From assembly GCF_024171765.1 (NCBI RefSeq), contig NZ_JAMTCI010000001.1, positions 2,528,796-2,592,795 of the forward strand: 64,000 nt of DNA, written 5' to 3'. Every line of letters begins with the position of its first letter. The first letter of the stretch is position 1. Below are positions 45,317-54,878 of the stretch, in pieces. A program made the position numbers and the translations under genes. Below the pieces are notes generated by a model that saw only the letters and a list, made by a program, of their open reading frames with translations, was not told where the DNA came from and ran no database searches. The stretch comes from Williamsia deligens (lineage in GTDB: Bacteria; Actinomycetota; Actinomycetes; Mycobacteriales; Mycobacteriaceae).

Positions 45317-45748
45317 GGAACTCCCGGGGGCGTCGGCGATGGGTGGTGGGTGACCTCGCTGTCATGGATGGGAACACCGGCGGGCCGCCGTACGTTCCAT
45401 CACCGGTCGGGGTCTCCCGCCGGCCGCCCTGTCAAGGATTTTGACCGCATGAAACGCGGTCGGTAGAGTCGAGCGCTGGTGTCCGGCGCAGGCCGGGCCA
45501 GTTCGTGTGCCCACGATCATCGACGGATTCCCTCCGTCGATGCGGGTGTGCCCCGGACTGAGGTGACAGCCTCGCACGGGCAAGCATGACACGCCCGACA
45601 ACGGGGTGAGGAAACAACGACTGACCAGCGCTTTCGAGGCTGGTGGGGCGATCTGTGGAGTCGGAGCCGAGTGCGTATCGGCGGCGATTGCCCGGAGCAC
45701 CAACCACAGAGACCGACGAACAACGCCGACACAGAGGATGAACTTTCA
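45317..45748 (+). other. Intergenic region: divergent spacer and long rpsL leader
   Basis: 432 bases without a credible gene between the leftward transporter and rpsL. It holds the strong rpsL promoter (45441-45469), so about 270 bases of transcribed leader follow. A perfect 8-bp inverted repeat with a 5-base loop (TCGACGGA-TTCCC-TCCGTCGA, 45520-45540) lies 51 bases after the -10. It has no T tract. The rest shows no clear open reading frame, tRNA or riboswitch pattern that I can support. Confidence 0.7.
45441..45469 (+). promoter_or_regulatory. rpsL operon promoter
   Basis: TTGACC (45441-45446), an exact 17-base spacer, and TAGAGT (45464-45469) form a good housekeeping sigma-type promoter directed at rpsL. 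Transcription should begin near 45476, about 270 bases before the start codon. Strong consensus-like promoters are rare in this GC-rich DNA and fit a ribosomal-protein operon. Confidence 0.75.
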
Positions 45749-46123
45749 GTGCCAACGATCAATCAGCTGGTCCGCAAGGGCCGCCACGACAAGGCTGCCA
45801 AGCAGAAGACGGCAGCCCTGAAGGGCAGCCCGCAGCGTCGCGGGGTCTGCACCCGCGTCTACACGACCACGCCGAAGAAGCCGAACTCCGCGCTGCGCAA
45901 GGTCGCGCGTATTCGTCTGACCACCGCGGTCGAGGTCACCGCCTACATCCCCGGTGAGGGCCACAACCTGCAGGAGCACTCGATGGTGCTCGTGCGCGGC
46001 GGTCGAGTGAAGGACCTCCCGGGTGTGCGCTACAAGGTCATCCGCGGTTCGCTGGACACCCAGGGCGTCAAGGCCCGCAAGCAGGCACGCAGCAAGTACG
46101 GCGCGAAGAAGGAGAAGGGCTGA
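45749..46123 (+). CDS. rpsL: 30S ribosomal protein S12
   Basis: A 124-residue S12, essential for decoding at the ribosomal A site. It has [12 protein letters not shown], the loop [39 protein letters not shown] and [11 protein letters not shown]. Residues linked to streptomycin resistance, Lys43 and Lys88, are both wild type. GTG start at 45749, in the standard position; the stop overlaps the rpsG start (TGATG). It is the first gene of the str operon. Confidence 0.98.
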   Translation: MPTINQLVRKGRHDKAAKQKTAALKGSPQRRGVCTRVYTTTPKKPNSALRKVARIRLTTAVEVTAYIPGEGHNLQEHSMVLVRGGRVKDLPGVRYKVIRGSLDTQGVKARKQARSKYGAKKEKG

Positions 46124-46593
46124 TGCCACGTAAAGGACCCGCCCCGAAGCGCCCCCTCGTCAACGACCCGGTCTACAGCTCGCCGCTGGTCACCCAGCTG
46201 GTGAACAAGATCCTGCTCGACGGCAAGAAGTCGACCGCCGAGCGCATCGTGTACCAGGCTCTCGAGCAGGCACGCGACAAGACCGGCACCGACCCGGTCA
46301 TCACCCTCAAGCGCGCGCTCGACAACGTGCGCCCCGCGCTCGAGGTGAAGAGCCGCCGTGTCGGTGGCGCCACCTACCAGGTGCCCATCGAGGTCAAGCC
46401 GAACCGCGCCAACACCCTGGCCCTGCGGTGGCTCGTGACCTTCAGCCGCCAGCGTCGTGAGAAGACGATGGTGGAGCGCCTGGCCAACGAACTGCTCGAC
46501 GCCAGCAACGGCCTCGGTGCCGCGGTCAAGCGTCGCGAGGACACCCACAAGATGGCCGAGGCCAACCGGGCGTTCGCGCACTACCGCTGGTGA
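46123..46593 (+). CDS. rpsG: 30S ribosomal protein S7
   Basis: A 156-residue S7, the primary assembly protein of the 30S head domain, which also contacts mRNA and E-site tRNA. Typical blocks are [66 protein letters not shown] and [18 protein letters not shown]. The ATG overlaps the rpsL stop, giving translational coupling. In other bacteria S7 is the autoregulator of this operon; a binding site in the transcript was not identified here. Confidence 0.98.
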   Translation: MPRKGPAPKRPLVNDPVYSSPLVTQLVNKILLDGKKSTAERIVYQALEQARDKTGTDPVITLKRALDNVRPALEVKSRRVGGATYQVPIEVKPNRANTLALRWLVTFSRQRREKTMVERLANELLDASNGLGAAVKRREDTHKMAEANRAFAHYRW

Positions 46594-46637
46594 CAATCCT
46601 TTTCAACATCGTCAACGCGAAAGAGCGGGGCAGATAA

Positions 46638-48743
46638 GTGGCACAGGACGTGCTGACCGACCTGAACAAGGTCCGCAACATCGGCATCATGGCCCACATC
46701 GATGCCGGCAAGACCACCACCACCGAACGCATCCTCTTCTACACCGGTATCTCGTACAAGATCGGTGAGGTCCACGACGGCGCAGCCACCATGGACTGGA
46801 TGGAGCAGGAGCAGGAGCGTGGCATCACGATCACCTCTGCTGCCACCACCTGCTTCTGGAACGACAACCAGATCAACATCATCGACACCCCGGGCCACGT
46901 CGACTTCACCGTCGAGGTCGAGCGCTCGCTGCGCGTCCTCGACGGCGCGGTCGCGGTGTTCGACGGCAAAGAGGGTGTCGAGCCGCAGTCCGAGCAGGTG
47001 TGGCGTCAGGCCGACAAGTACGACGTGCCGCGTATCTGCTTCGTCAACAAGATGGACAAGCTCGGTGCGGATTTCTACTTCACCGTGCAGACCATCAAGG
47101 ACCGCCTCGGCGCCAAGCCGTTGGTGATCCAGCTGCCGATCGGTGCCGAGAACGACTTCGAGGGCGTCGTCGACCTCGTCGAGATGAAGGCCAAGGTCTG
47201 GTCGGGCGAGACCAAGCTGGGCGAGAAGTACGACGTCCAGGACATCCCGGCCGACCTCGTCGAGCGGGCCGAGCAGTACCGCGAGGAGCTGCTCGAGACC
47301 GTCGCCGAGTCCGACGAGGAACTGCTGGAGAAGCACTTCGGTGGCGAGCCGCTGACGATCGACGAGATCAAGGGCGCCATCCGCAAGATGACGGTCAACT
47401 CCGAGATCTACCCCGTGCTGTGTGGCTCGGCGTTCAAGAACAAGGGCGTCCAGCCCATGCTCGACGCCGTGATCGACTACCTGCCGTCCCCGCTGGACGT
47501 CGAGTCGGTCCAGGGTCACGCACCGGGCGACGAGGAGAAGATCCTCACCCGCAAGCCGTCCGCCGACGAGCCGTTCGCCGCGCTGGCGTTCAAGATCGCG
47601 ACGCACCCCTTCTTCGGCAAGCTGACCTACGTCCGGGTGTACTCGGGCAAGGTCGACTCCGGCGCCCAGGTCATCAACTCGACCAAGGGCAAGAAGGAGC
47701 GTCTGGGCAAGCTCTTCCAGATGCACTCCAACAAGGAGAACGCGGTCCCGACCGCGTCCGCCGGACACATCTACGCCGTGATCGGACTGAAGGACACCAC
47801 CACCGGTGACACCCTGTGCGATCCGCAGGATCAGGTGATCCTGGAGTCGATGAGCTTCCCGGACCCGGTCATCCAGGTCTCGATCGAGCCCAAGACCAAG
47901 TCCGACCAGGAGAAGCTGGGCACCGCGATCCAGAAGCTCGCCGAAGAGGACCCGACCTTCTCGGTCAAGCTCGACGAGGACACCGGCCAGACCGTCATCG
48001 GCGGCATGGGCGAGCTCCACCTCGACATCCTCGTCGACCGCATGCGTCGCGAGTTCAAGGTCGAGGCCAACGTCGGCAAGCCGCAGGTGGCCTACCGCGA
48101 GACGATCCGCAAGACCGTGGAGAAGCACGACTTCACCCACAAGAAGCAGACCGGTGGATCGGGCCAGTTCGCGAAGGTCATCGTCAAGCTCGAGCCGCTG
48201 GTCGACGCCGAGGACGGGGCGACCTACGAGTTCGTCAACTCCGTCACCGGTGGTCGCGTGCCGCGTGAGTACATCCCGTCGGTCGACGCCGGTGCACAGG
48301 ACGCCATGCAGTACGGCGTGCTGGCCGGGTACCCGCTGGTGAACCTCAAGTTCACCCTGCTCGACGGTGCCTACCACGACGTCGACTCCTCGGAGATGGC
48401 GTTCAAGATCGCCGGTTCGCAGGCACTGAAGGAGGCCGCCCGCATGGCCGGCCCCGTCATCCTCGAGCCCCTCATGGCGGTCGAGGTCATCACGCCCGAG
48501 GACTACATGGGCGACGTGATCGGCGACCTGAACTCCCGCCGTGGCCAGATCCAGGCCATGGAGGAACGCAGCGGTGCCCGTGTCGTCAAGGCACTGGTCC
48601 CGCTGTCGGAGATGTTCGGCTACATCGGAGACCTCCGGTCGAAGACGCAGGGCCGAGCGAACTACTCCATGGTGTTCGACTCGTACGCCGAGGTTCCGGC
48701 GAACGTGTCGAAGGAGATCATCGCCAAGGCAACGGGCGAGTAA
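46638..48743 (+). CDS. fusA: Elongation factor G
   Basis: A 701-residue translocase GTPase. G1 is [15 protein letters not shown], the switch-II motif [16 protein letters not shown] follows, and [10 protein letters not shown] is the NKxD guanine-specificity motif. Domains II-V follow at normal length ([50 protein letters not shown]). GTG start with GGGGCAG upstream, 44 bases after rpsG. No duplicate or truncated EF-G is seen, so this is the housekeeping copy. Confidence 0.98.
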   Translation: MAQDVLTDLNKVRNIGIMAHIDAGKTTTTERILFYTGISYKIGEVHDGAATMDWMEQEQERGITITSAATTCFWNDNQINIIDTPGHVDFTVEVERSLRVLDGAVAVFDGKEGVEPQSEQVWRQADKYDVPRICFVNKMDKLGADFYFTVQTIKDRLGAKPLVIQLPIGAENDFEGVVDLVEMKAKVWSGETKLGEKYDVQDIPADLVERAEQYREELLETVAESDEELLEKHFGGEPLTIDEIKGAIRKMTVNSEIYPVLCGSAFKNKGVQPMLDAVIDYLPSPLDVESVQGHAPGDEEKILTRKPSADEPFAALAFKIATHPFFGKLTYVRVYSGKVDSGAQVINSTKGKKERLGKLFQMHSNKENAVPTASAGHIYAVIGLKDTTTGDTLCDPQDQVILESMSFPDPVIQVSIEPKTKSDQEKLGTAIQKLAEEDPTFSVKLDEDTGQTVIGGMGELHLDILVDRMRREFKVEANVGKPQVAYRETIRKTVEKHDFTHKKQTGGSGQFAKVIVKLEPLVDAEDGATYEFVNSVTGGRVPREYIPSVDAGAQDAMQYGVLAGYPLVNLKFTLLDGAYHDVDSSEMAFKIAGSQALKEAARMAGPVILEPLMAVEVITPEDYMGDVIGDLNSRRGQIQAMEERSGARVVKALVPLSEMFGYIGDLRSKTQGRANYSMVFDSYAEVPANVSKEIIAKATGE

Positions 48744-48856
48744 TCACCGCTGCCGGGGCGCGATCCCTCGCACCACGGCGACCAACGTAAGAGAGAAAAT
48801 CCCAGTCCCTCACCGGGATCTCCCCGGTGTAGGCAACAGTCCAGGAGGACACACAA

Positions 48857-50047
48857 GTGGGCAAGGCGAAGTTCGAGCGGACCAAGCCGCACGTGAACAT
48901 CGGCACCATCGGTCACGTCGACCACGGCAAGACCACGCTGACCGCGGCGATCACCAAGGTTCTGCACGACAAGTACCCGGACCTCAATGCCGCGTTCGCG
49001 TTCGACCAGATCGACAAGGCGCCGGAGGAGAAGGCTCGTGGTATCACGATCAACATCTCCCACGTCGAGTACCAGACCGAGAAGCGTCACTACGCGCACG
49101 TCGACGCACCCGGTCACGCGGACTACATCAAGAACATGATCACCGGTGCCGCCCAGATGGACGGCGCGATCCTGGTCGTGGCGGCCACCGACGGCCCGAT
49201 GCCCCAGACGCGTGAGCACGTGCTGCTCGCCCGTCAGGTCGGCGTGCCGTACATCCTGGTCGCCCTGAACAAGGCCGACATGGTCGACGACGAGGAGATC
49301 ATCGAGCTCGTCGAGATGGAGGTCCGCGAACTGCTGGCCGCCCAGGACTTCGACGAGGACGCGCCGGTCGTGAAGGTCTCGGCGCTCAAGGCGCTCGAGG
49401 GCGACGAGAAGTGGGGCGAGTCGATCGCCGAGCTGATGGCCGCTGTCGACGAGTCGGTGCCGGACCCGGTCCGTGAGACCGAGAAGCCGTTCCTCATGCC
49501 CGTCGAGGACGTCTTCACCATCACCGGTCGTGGCACCGTCGTCACCGGTCGTGTCGAGCGTGGCTCGGTCAACGTCAACGAGGACGTCGAGATCGTCGGC
49601 ATCCGCGAGAAGTCGACCAAGACCACCGTCACCGGTATCGAGATGTTCCACAAGCTGCTCGACTCGGCAGAGGCGGGCGACAACGCCGGCCTGCTGCTGC
49701 GTGGCCTCAAGCGTGAGGACGTCGAGCGCGGCCAGGTCATCGTCAAGCCCGGCACCACGACCCCGCACACGGAGTTCGAGGGCCAGGCGTACATCCTGTC
49801 GAAGGACGAGGGTGGTCGTCACACCCCGTTCTTCAACAACTACCGTCCGCAGTTCTACTTCCGCACCACGGACGTGACCGGCGTCGTGACCCTCCCCGAG
49901 GGCACCGAGATGGTCATGCCGGGCGACAACACCGAGATGAGCGTCAAGCTCATCCAGCCGGTCGCCATGGACGAGGGCCTGCGCTTCGCGATCCGCGAGG
50001 GTGGCCGCACCGTCGGTGCCGGCCGCGTCACCAAGATCAACAAGTGA
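48857..50047 (+). CDS. tuf: Elongation factor Tu
   Basis: A 396-residue GTPase that delivers aminoacyl-tRNA to the ribosome. Motifs are [16 protein letters not shown] (G1), [12 protein letters not shown] (G3) and NKADMVDD (G4; Ala where many species have Cys). [20 protein letters not shown] holds the effector loop and [19 protein letters not shown] is the conserved domain III entry. GGAGGACACACAA precedes the GTG. The 113-base gap after fusA may hold an extra promoter, and a strong hairpin follows the stop. Confidence 0.98.
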   Translation: MGKAKFERTKPHVNIGTIGHVDHGKTTLTAAITKVLHDKYPDLNAAFAFDQIDKAPEEKARGITINISHVEYQTEKRHYAHVDAPGHADYIKNMITGAAQMDGAILVVAATDGPMPQTREHVLLARQVGVPYILVALNKADMVDDEEIIELVEMEVRELLAAQDFDEDAPVVKVSALKALEGDEKWGESIAELMAAVDESVPDPVRETEKPFLMPVEDVFTITGRGTVVTGRVERGSVNVNEDVEIVGIREKSTKTTVTGIEMFHKLLDSAEAGDNAGLLLRGLKREDVERGQVIVKPGTTTPHTEFEGQAYILSKDEGGRHTPFFNNYRPQFYFRTTDVTGVVTLPEGTEMVMPGDNTEMSVKLIQPVAMDEGLRFAIREGGRTVGAGRVTKINK

Positions 50048-50082
50048 TCTCAGCTCGTTGATCTGACTCGCGAGAGTCGTCC

Positions 50083-50120
50083 ACGAACGCCCGATCCCCG
50101 TCAGGGGGTCGGGCGTTCGT
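50083..50120 (+). terminator. tuf terminator hairpin
   Basis: ACGAACGCCCGA ... TCGGGCGTTCGT with a GC-rich inner stem (TCCCC/GGGGG) and a GTCA loop forms an almost perfect ~16-bp stem, 36 bases after the tuf stop. No T tract follows, as is common for actinobacterial terminators. It closes the rpsL-rpsG-fusA-tuf unit. Confidence 0.85.
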
Positions 50121-50165
50121 CGTCTGGCAGGCCGGTCGGATCGCGGGCGTGGCACGCTGTGTGTC

Positions 50166-51692
50166 ATGAGCGATGAGCACGATGGAGTGCGGGTCACGAC
50201 GGCATCAGGTGCGGTACGCGGGCGACGGATCACGATGGGGGACACCTCGGTCCATGCGTTCCTGAACATCCCCTACGCGGCGCCGCTCGTCGGGTCGGCA
50301 CGTTTCGAGGCACCGGCCGCCGCGCAGACGTGGGACGGGGATCGCGACGCGACCGCGCACGGACCCACGCCACCGCAGACCCCGTATGCGGCACCGTTCT
50401 CCGAACTGCTGCCCAGCGCGGTCGTCCCGGGCGACGAGTCGCTGAACCTGTCGGTGTGGACACCCGATCCGGGCGCCGCCGGCCTCCCGGTCATGGTGTG
50501 GATCCACGGCGGGGCGTTCGTACGCGGGGCCCACCGCATCCCCACCTACGACGGATCGGCGTTCGCGCGCGACGGCGTGGTGATGGTCGGGATCAACTAC
50601 CGTCTCGGCGCGCTCGGCTTCCTCAGCCTCCCGGGCGCACCCGACAACCGGGGTCTGCTGGACCAGCTGGCGGCACTGCGCTGGGTGCAGGACAACATCA
50701 CCGCGTTCGGAGGTGACCCGGACCGCGTCACGGTCTTCGGGGAGTCCGCCGGCGGCATGAGCATCGCGGCCCTCCTCGCGTCGCCGCTCTCGCCCGGGCT
50801 GTTCGCGCAGGCGATCATCCAGAGCGGCAACGCTGTCGCGGCGGCCGAGGTCGCCGACGCGCGTCTCGTCACCGCCGACTTCACGGAGCGGTTCAGCCTG
50901 CCGCCCACCGTCTCCGGGGTCGCGCAGCTCGACGACGAGACCCTTCTGCGGGCACAGGCAGAACAGGCCGTCGCGATGATGACCGACGGCAGCCCCGGCC
51001 GGTGGGGTCGCACCGTGGCGGCTCGTGGCCTGGGCCTGATGCCCCTGTTCCCGACGATCGACGGCACCGTTCTCGAGTCGCTGCCGATCGACGCGCTCAC
51101 GGCCGGGGCGGGCTCCGGCGTCCCGGTGCTCGCCGGGACCACCCGGGACGAGTTCCGCTTCTTCCTCGTGCCCAGCGGTGTGGCCGGGATGATCACCGAC
51201 GAGACGTTGCCTGCGGTGGCGCAGCGGTTCGGGATCGATCCGTCGGCCGTGGCCGTCTACGCGGCCATTCGTCCGGGTGCGACGCCCGGGGACGTGCTGT
51301 GCGCCGCCATCACCGACCATGCCTTCCGTGCCGGCACCGCCGACATCGTCGACGCGGTCGCGGCACGCGACGGTGGGTCGGCATGGCAGTACGAGTTCGC
51401 GTGGGCGACGGAGGTCCGGGACCTGCGATCGGCTCACGCGCTCGAACTGCCGTTCGTGTTCGACACCGTCGCCGCCACGTCGGCGATGACCGGTCCCAAC
51501 CCGCCGACCGGTCTCGCTGACGACGTCCACGGCGCCTGGGTGCGCTTCGCGACGACGGGCGATCCCGGATGGGACCCGGTGCGCCCAGGCTCACCGCGTC
51601 CGGTGCGGACGTTCGGCGACCCCGACCTCGCCCCCGACGCCGTCGTCCACGACCCCCGCGCCGACGAACTGCCGCTCACCGGCGTCCGCTGA
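50166..51692 (+). CDS. Carboxylesterase/lipase, type B family
   Basis: A 508-residue alpha/beta hydrolase of the carboxylesterase B family. The oxyanion hole is VMVWIHGGAFVRGA (residues 109-122), the nucleophile is S194 in VTVFGESAGGMSI, and the catalytic His is in RSAHALELPFVFD near residue 427. No signal peptide is present, so it is cytoplasmic and likely to hydrolyse small esters or amides. It lies between the str operon terminator and two hairpins, so it appears to be a single-gene unit. Confidence 0.9.
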   Translation: MSDEHDGVRVTTASGAVRGRRITMGDTSVHAFLNIPYAAPLVGSARFEAPAAAQTWDGDRDATAHGPTPPQTPYAAPFSELLPSAVVPGDESLNLSVWTPDPGAAGLPVMVWIHGGAFVRGAHRIPTYDGSAFARDGVVMVGINYRLGALGFLSLPGAPDNRGLLDQLAALRWVQDNITAFGGDPDRVTVFGESAGGMSIAALLASPLSPGLFAQAIIQSGNAVAAAEVADARLVTADFTERFSLPPTVSGVAQLDDETLLRAQAEQAVAMMTDGSPGRWGRTVAARGLGLMPLFPTIDGTVLESLPIDALTAGAGSGVPVLAGTTRDEFRFFLVPSGVAGMITDETLPAVAQRFGIDPSAVAVYAAIRPGATPGDVLCAAITDHAFRAGTADIVDAVAARDGGSAWQYEFAWATEVRDLRSAHALELPFVFDTVAATSAMTGPNPPTGLADDVHGAWVRFATTGDPGWDPVRPGSPRPVRTFGDPDLAPDAVVHDPRADELPLTGVR

Positions 51693-51704
51693 TCCGATCC
51701 GTGG

Positions 51705-51734
51705 TGATCCTTCCCCGCTCAGCGGGAAGGATCC
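51705..51734 (+). terminator. Hairpin after the carboxylesterase gene
   Basis: GATCCTTCCCCGCT-C-AGCGGGAAGGATC (51706-51733) pairs over 13 bases with one bulged C. It begins 14 bases after the esterase stop, the usual place for a terminator. Its centre CCCGCTCAGCGGG is repeated in the larger hairpin at 51768-51816. Confidence 0.7.
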
Positions 51735-51767
51735 CTACGCCTGCGTGATCGCGACGCCCGCTGCTGA

Positions 51768-51816
51768 GGATCCGATGCAGTTCTTCCCGCTCAGCGGGAA
51801 CAAGTGCGTCGGATCC
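51768..51816. repeat. 49-base near-perfect palindrome before menC
   Basis: Outer arms GGATCCGA/TCGGATCC and inner arms TTCCCGCT/AGCGGGAA (51784-51800) give 21 of 24 paired positions around one central base. It shares its core with the hairpin at 51705-51734, so the pair looks like a small repeated palindromic element or a double terminator. It ends 26 bases before the menC start, so it could also affect menC expression. Confidence 0.65.
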
Positions 51817-51842
51817 CGCGTCATCTGTGCCACCGTGGTGCG

Positions 51843-52820
51843 GTGAGCCTGCCGAGCGTCGACGACATCCTCGCTACCGCCCGCGTCGTGGCCCTGCCGA
51901 TGCGCGAACGGTTCCGGGGGATCACCGTGCGCGAGGTGATGGTGTTCCGGGGACCCGCGGGGTGGGGTGAGTTCGGTGCGTTCGGAGAATACGACGATCC
52001 CGAGGCGGCATGGTGGTTGGCGGCCGGCATCGAGGCCGCCTGGATCGGTCCGCCGACACCGCTGCGCGACAGCGTCGCGGTGAACGCGACGGTCCCCGCG
52101 GTACCCGCCGCCGACGTCCCCGACATCCTCGCCCGGTACCCGGGCGCGACCACGGCGAAGGTGAAGGTCGCCGAGCCCGGCGACACCCTCGACGACGAGA
52201 TCGCGCGGGTGGAGGCCGTCCGCGCGACGATCCCGAACGTCCGTGTCGACGCGAACGGGAAATGGACGGTGCCGCAGGCGATCACCGCGTTGCATGCTCT
52301 CGGCGACCTGCAGTACGCAGAACAACCCTGCGCCACCGTCGAGGAACTCGCACAGGTGCGCGCTGCCGTCGACACGCCGATCGCCGCCGACGAGAGCATC
52401 CGCCGCGCCGAGGACCCCATGCGGGTGGTGCGCGCCGATGCTGCCGACGTCGCCGTCGTGAAGGTCGCCCCGCTCGGGGGTATGCGACGGGTCCTGTCGC
52501 TGGCGGCGGACATCCCGCTGGATCTGGTGGTGTCGAGTGCGCTGGACTCCGCGGTGGGCATGTCCGCCGGAATCGCCTGCGCCGCGGCGCTTCCGGACGG
52601 CTCCCTCGCCTGCGGGCTCGGTACCGGGACCATGTTCGTCCGCGACATCGCCGCCCCCTTCGTCCCCGACGACGGGCGGGTGACCCCACGGACGGTCGTC
52701 CCCGACGAGGACGCGCCCGCCGCCGACCCCACCCGAACCCGCTGGTGGGTGGACCGTCTCCGGCGGACACATGCGCTGCTCGCCGCCGGTCACCCGGCGT
52801 CGGAGTGGTCCCAGGTGTGA
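51843..52820 (+). CDS. menC: o-Succinylbenzoate synthase (MenC)
   Basis: A 325-residue enolase-superfamily enzyme dehydrating SHCHC to o-succinylbenzoate in menaquinone biosynthesis, in the cytoplasm. The catalytic Lys pair is AKVKVAEPG (K108 last), metal ligands are D136 (VRVDANGKWT), E160 (QYAEQPC) and D183 (IAADESIRR), and the second Lys is K207 (VVKVAPLGGMRR). The shape matches the short actinobacterial MenC. GTG start at 51843. The menaquinone genes usually next to it are not visible. The P450 operon promoter lies just downstream. Confidence 0.85.
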   Translation: MSLPSVDDILATARVVALPMRERFRGITVREVMVFRGPAGWGEFGAFGEYDDPEAAWWLAAGIEAAWIGPPTPLRDSVAVNATVPAVPAADVPDILARYPGATTAKVKVAEPGDTLDDEIARVEAVRATIPNVRVDANGKWTVPQAITALHALGDLQYAEQPCATVEELAQVRAAVDTPIAADESIRRAEDPMRVVRADAADVAVVKVAPLGGMRRVLSLAADIPLDLVVSSALDSAVGMSAGIACAAALPDGSLACGLGTGTMFVRDIAAPFVPDDGRVTPRTVVPDEDAPAADPTRTRWWVDRLRRTHALLAAGHPASEWSQV

Positions 52821-52845
52821 TCTGGTAGACACTGAGGCCTCACAA

Positions 52846-52865
52846 AGATACGATTCCTCGTATCT
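52846..52865. promoter_or_regulatory. TetR-type operator in front of the P450-TetR-SDR operon
   Basis: AGATACGA-TTCC-TCGTATCT is a perfect 8-bp inverted repeat with a 4-base spacer, 21 bases upstream of the P450 start codon. The size and symmetry are those of TetR-family operators. The TetR gene at 54221, in the same operon, is the natural candidate to bind it. Confidence 0.7.
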
Positions 52866-52886
52866 GTTCCAATGGAGGTGCATGAC

Positions 52887-54224
52887 ATGACGGTCACAGC
52901 GTTCCGCGCTCCCGCCGAGAGCGGCCTGAAAGAGGTCCCGCTCCAGAAGAAGAACGGGGTCCTGGCCGTGCTGCAGATGCGGCACGACCCGTTCGGGTTC
53001 CAACGCAAGCGCCTGGCCGAGTACGGCAAGATCTCCGCGCTGAAGATGTTCGGCCGCGACTGGGTGGTCGCGTCCGGTCCGGAGGCGACCGAGCAGATCC
53101 TGATGAACAAGGACAAGGCGTTCGCCAACGGGCCGGCGTGGACCTTCCTGATCGGGCCGTTCTTCAACCGTGGCGTGATGCTGCTCGACTTCGACGAGCA
53201 CCGCAGCCACCGGCTGATCCTGCAGCAGGGGTTCAACCCGGCGGTGCTGAAGAAGTACATGGCGTTGATGCAGCCGATGATCGCCCAGCGGATGCAGACC
53301 TTCCCGACCGGGAAGGTGGAGCTGTTCCACGAGTTCAAGGCGCTGACCCTCGACGTCGCCCTGGAGGTGTTCCTCGGGCTGGAACTGCCCAAGGCCGAGG
53401 CCGATCGGATCAACAAGGCGTTCCTGGAGACCGTGCAGGCCGGTGTCGCGGTGATCCGCAAGCCGATCCCGGGAACCCGCTGGGGCAAGGGGATCCGCTC
53501 CCGCAAGATCCTCGAGGACTTCTTCTACTCCCACATCCCCGCCAAGCGGGCGACGAAGACCGACGACCTGTTCTCCGTGCTGTGTCATGCCGAGAGCGAG
53601 GAGGGCAAGACGTTCTCCGACGAGGACATCGTCAACCACATGATCTTCGTGCTCATGGCCGCGCACGACACGTCGACCATCACGATGACCCAGATGTGCT
53701 ACCGGATGGCGAAGTCGCCGGAGTGGCAGCGACGGGCGCGCGAGCAGTCGCAGGCGATGGACTCCGAACTGACCTACGACGATCTGGGCAAGCTCACCGA
53801 GCTCGACCTGATCCTCAAGGAGTCCCTGCGGATGTGCACCCCCGTGCCCGCCCACCCGCGCGCGGCGGTGAAGGACACCCAGATCCAGGGGTACTTCGTC
53901 CCCAAGGGCGCCTTCGTCTCGCTGACGGCCCTCCACGACCACTACGATCCCGAGATCTACAGCGACCCCTGGCGTTTCGACCCCGAGCGGTTCGCCCCGG
54001 GCCGCGCGGAGGACAAGAAGCACCGCATGGCGTGGCACCCGTTCGGCGGCGGCGTGCACAAGTGCATCGGCCTGTACTTCGGGCAGATGGAGATCAAGAC
54101 GATCATGCATCAGCTGCTGCGCAACTACGAGTGGTCCGTCCCCGACGACTACACGCTGCCGATGAACTACAGCTCCCTGCCCATCCCCAAGGACGGTTTC
54201 CCCGTGACATTGCGCAAGCTGTGA
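52887..54224 (+). CDS. Cytochrome P450, CYP136-like
   Basis: A 445-residue P450. FLIGPFFNRGVMLLDFDEHR, the I-helix IVNHMIFVLMAAHDTSTITM, ExxR in ILKESLRMCTPVPAH, and the heme loop HPFGGGVHKCIGLYFGQMEI with ligand C393 resemble M. tuberculosis CYP136 (Rv3059), but the N-terminus is about 40 residues shorter. The ATG at 52887 is selected because GGAGGTG lies 7 bases upstream; an ATG 15 bases earlier falls inside that site. Its neighbours TetR and SDR are the same families as Rv3058c and Rv3057c, although here all three share a strand. Substrate unknown. Confidence 0.87.
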   Translation: MTVTAFRAPAESGLKEVPLQKKNGVLAVLQMRHDPFGFQRKRLAEYGKISALKMFGRDWVVASGPEATEQILMNKDKAFANGPAWTFLIGPFFNRGVMLLDFDEHRSHRLILQQGFNPAVLKKYMALMQPMIAQRMQTFPTGKVELFHEFKALTLDVALEVFLGLELPKAEADRINKAFLETVQAGVAVIRKPIPGTRWGKGIRSRKILEDFFYSHIPAKRATKTDDLFSVLCHAESEEGKTFSDEDIVNHMIFVLMAAHDTSTITMTQMCYRMAKSPEWQRRAREQSQAMDSELTYDDLGKLTELDLILKESLRMCTPVPAHPRAAVKDTQIQGYFVPKGAFVSLTALHDHYDPEIYSDPWRFDPERFAPGRAEDKKHRMAWHPFGGGVHKCIGLYFGQMEIKTIMHQLLRNYEWSVPDDYTLPMNYSSLPIPKDGFPVTLRKL

Positions 54225-54805
54225 GCCGCAAGCCCCGGAACACCGACGACCCGCAGGAGCAGGAGGACGCGATCCTCGCGGCCGCCGCGGCGGAGTTCAC
54301 CGACGTCGGGGTGCGCAAGGCCTCCGTCGACGAGATCGCCCGACGGGCCGAGGTCTCGCGCAGCACGCTCTACCGTCGGTTCCCCAACAAGGAGTCGCTG
54401 CTCGTGGCGGTGGCCACGCGGCTCTACCGGGACGGGATGGCGCAGATGGAGCAGGCCATCGTCGGACTGACCCCGCCCGAGGCGATCGCCGAGGCGTTCG
54501 CGGTGGGTGCCCAGCTGATCCTCAAGGACCCGCTGATGCACCGCCTCGTCGTCGACGACCTCGAGATGAAGGGCATCACGTCGTCGTCGGTGACGTCGAT
54601 GTTCATCGACGCGGTCACCGCGAGGACCGTGCGGACCCTCCGGGGTCTCGGTGCGACACGCCCGGACCCGGACCTCACCGACGCCGTCGAGATCATCGTG
54701 CGCCTCGTCATCTCCCAACTGGAGGTGCCGGGGTCGCAGGAGAAGCAGGAGCCGGAGTACGTGCGCTCCTTCGCGGCAAGACACCTGTCACCGATGGTCT
54801 GGTGA
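54221..54805 (+). CDS. TetR-family transcriptional regulator
   Basis: A 194-residue regulator. HTH: EDAILAAAAAEFTDVGVRKA, SVDEIARRAEVSRSTLYRRF and PNKESLLVAVATRLY. The ligand domain is helical, with LTPPEAIAEAFAVGAQLILK. GTG overlaps the P450 stop by 4 bases. It probably represses its own operon at the 20-bp operator (52846-52865), releasing it on binding a hydrophobic effector. It corresponds in place to Rv3058c. Confidence 0.88.
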   Translation: MSRKPRNTDDPQEQEDAILAAAAAEFTDVGVRKASVDEIARRAEVSRSTLYRRFPNKESLLVAVATRLYRDGMAQMEQAIVGLTPPEAIAEAFAVGAQLILKDPLMHRLVVDDLEMKGITSSSVTSMFIDAVTARTVRTLRGLGATRPDPDLTDAVEIIVRLVISQLEVPGSQEKQEPEYVRSFAARHLSPMVW

Positions 54806-54878
54806 CACCCCCGACGATCCCGGACGTGCCGGCTGTGCACGTCCCCCACCCTCGACCCATCAGAAGGACGACGACCCC

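Noticed and set aside
48744-48856. A tRNA or small gene between fusA and tuf
   Set aside because: The 113 bases show no cloverleaf pattern or coding frame; the end is the tuf ribosome-binding site.
51735-51821. Short minus-strand frame of about 29 codons ending in SSAAGVAITQA
   Set aside because: It lies almost entirely in the two hairpins, has no ribosome-binding site, and its peptide follows from the palindromes.
51735-54110. 791-codon minus-strand frame opposite menC and the P450
   Set aside because: Antisense shadow with repetitive His/Gly/Arg/Asp composition; the opposite strand encodes MenC and a P450 with all catalytic residues.
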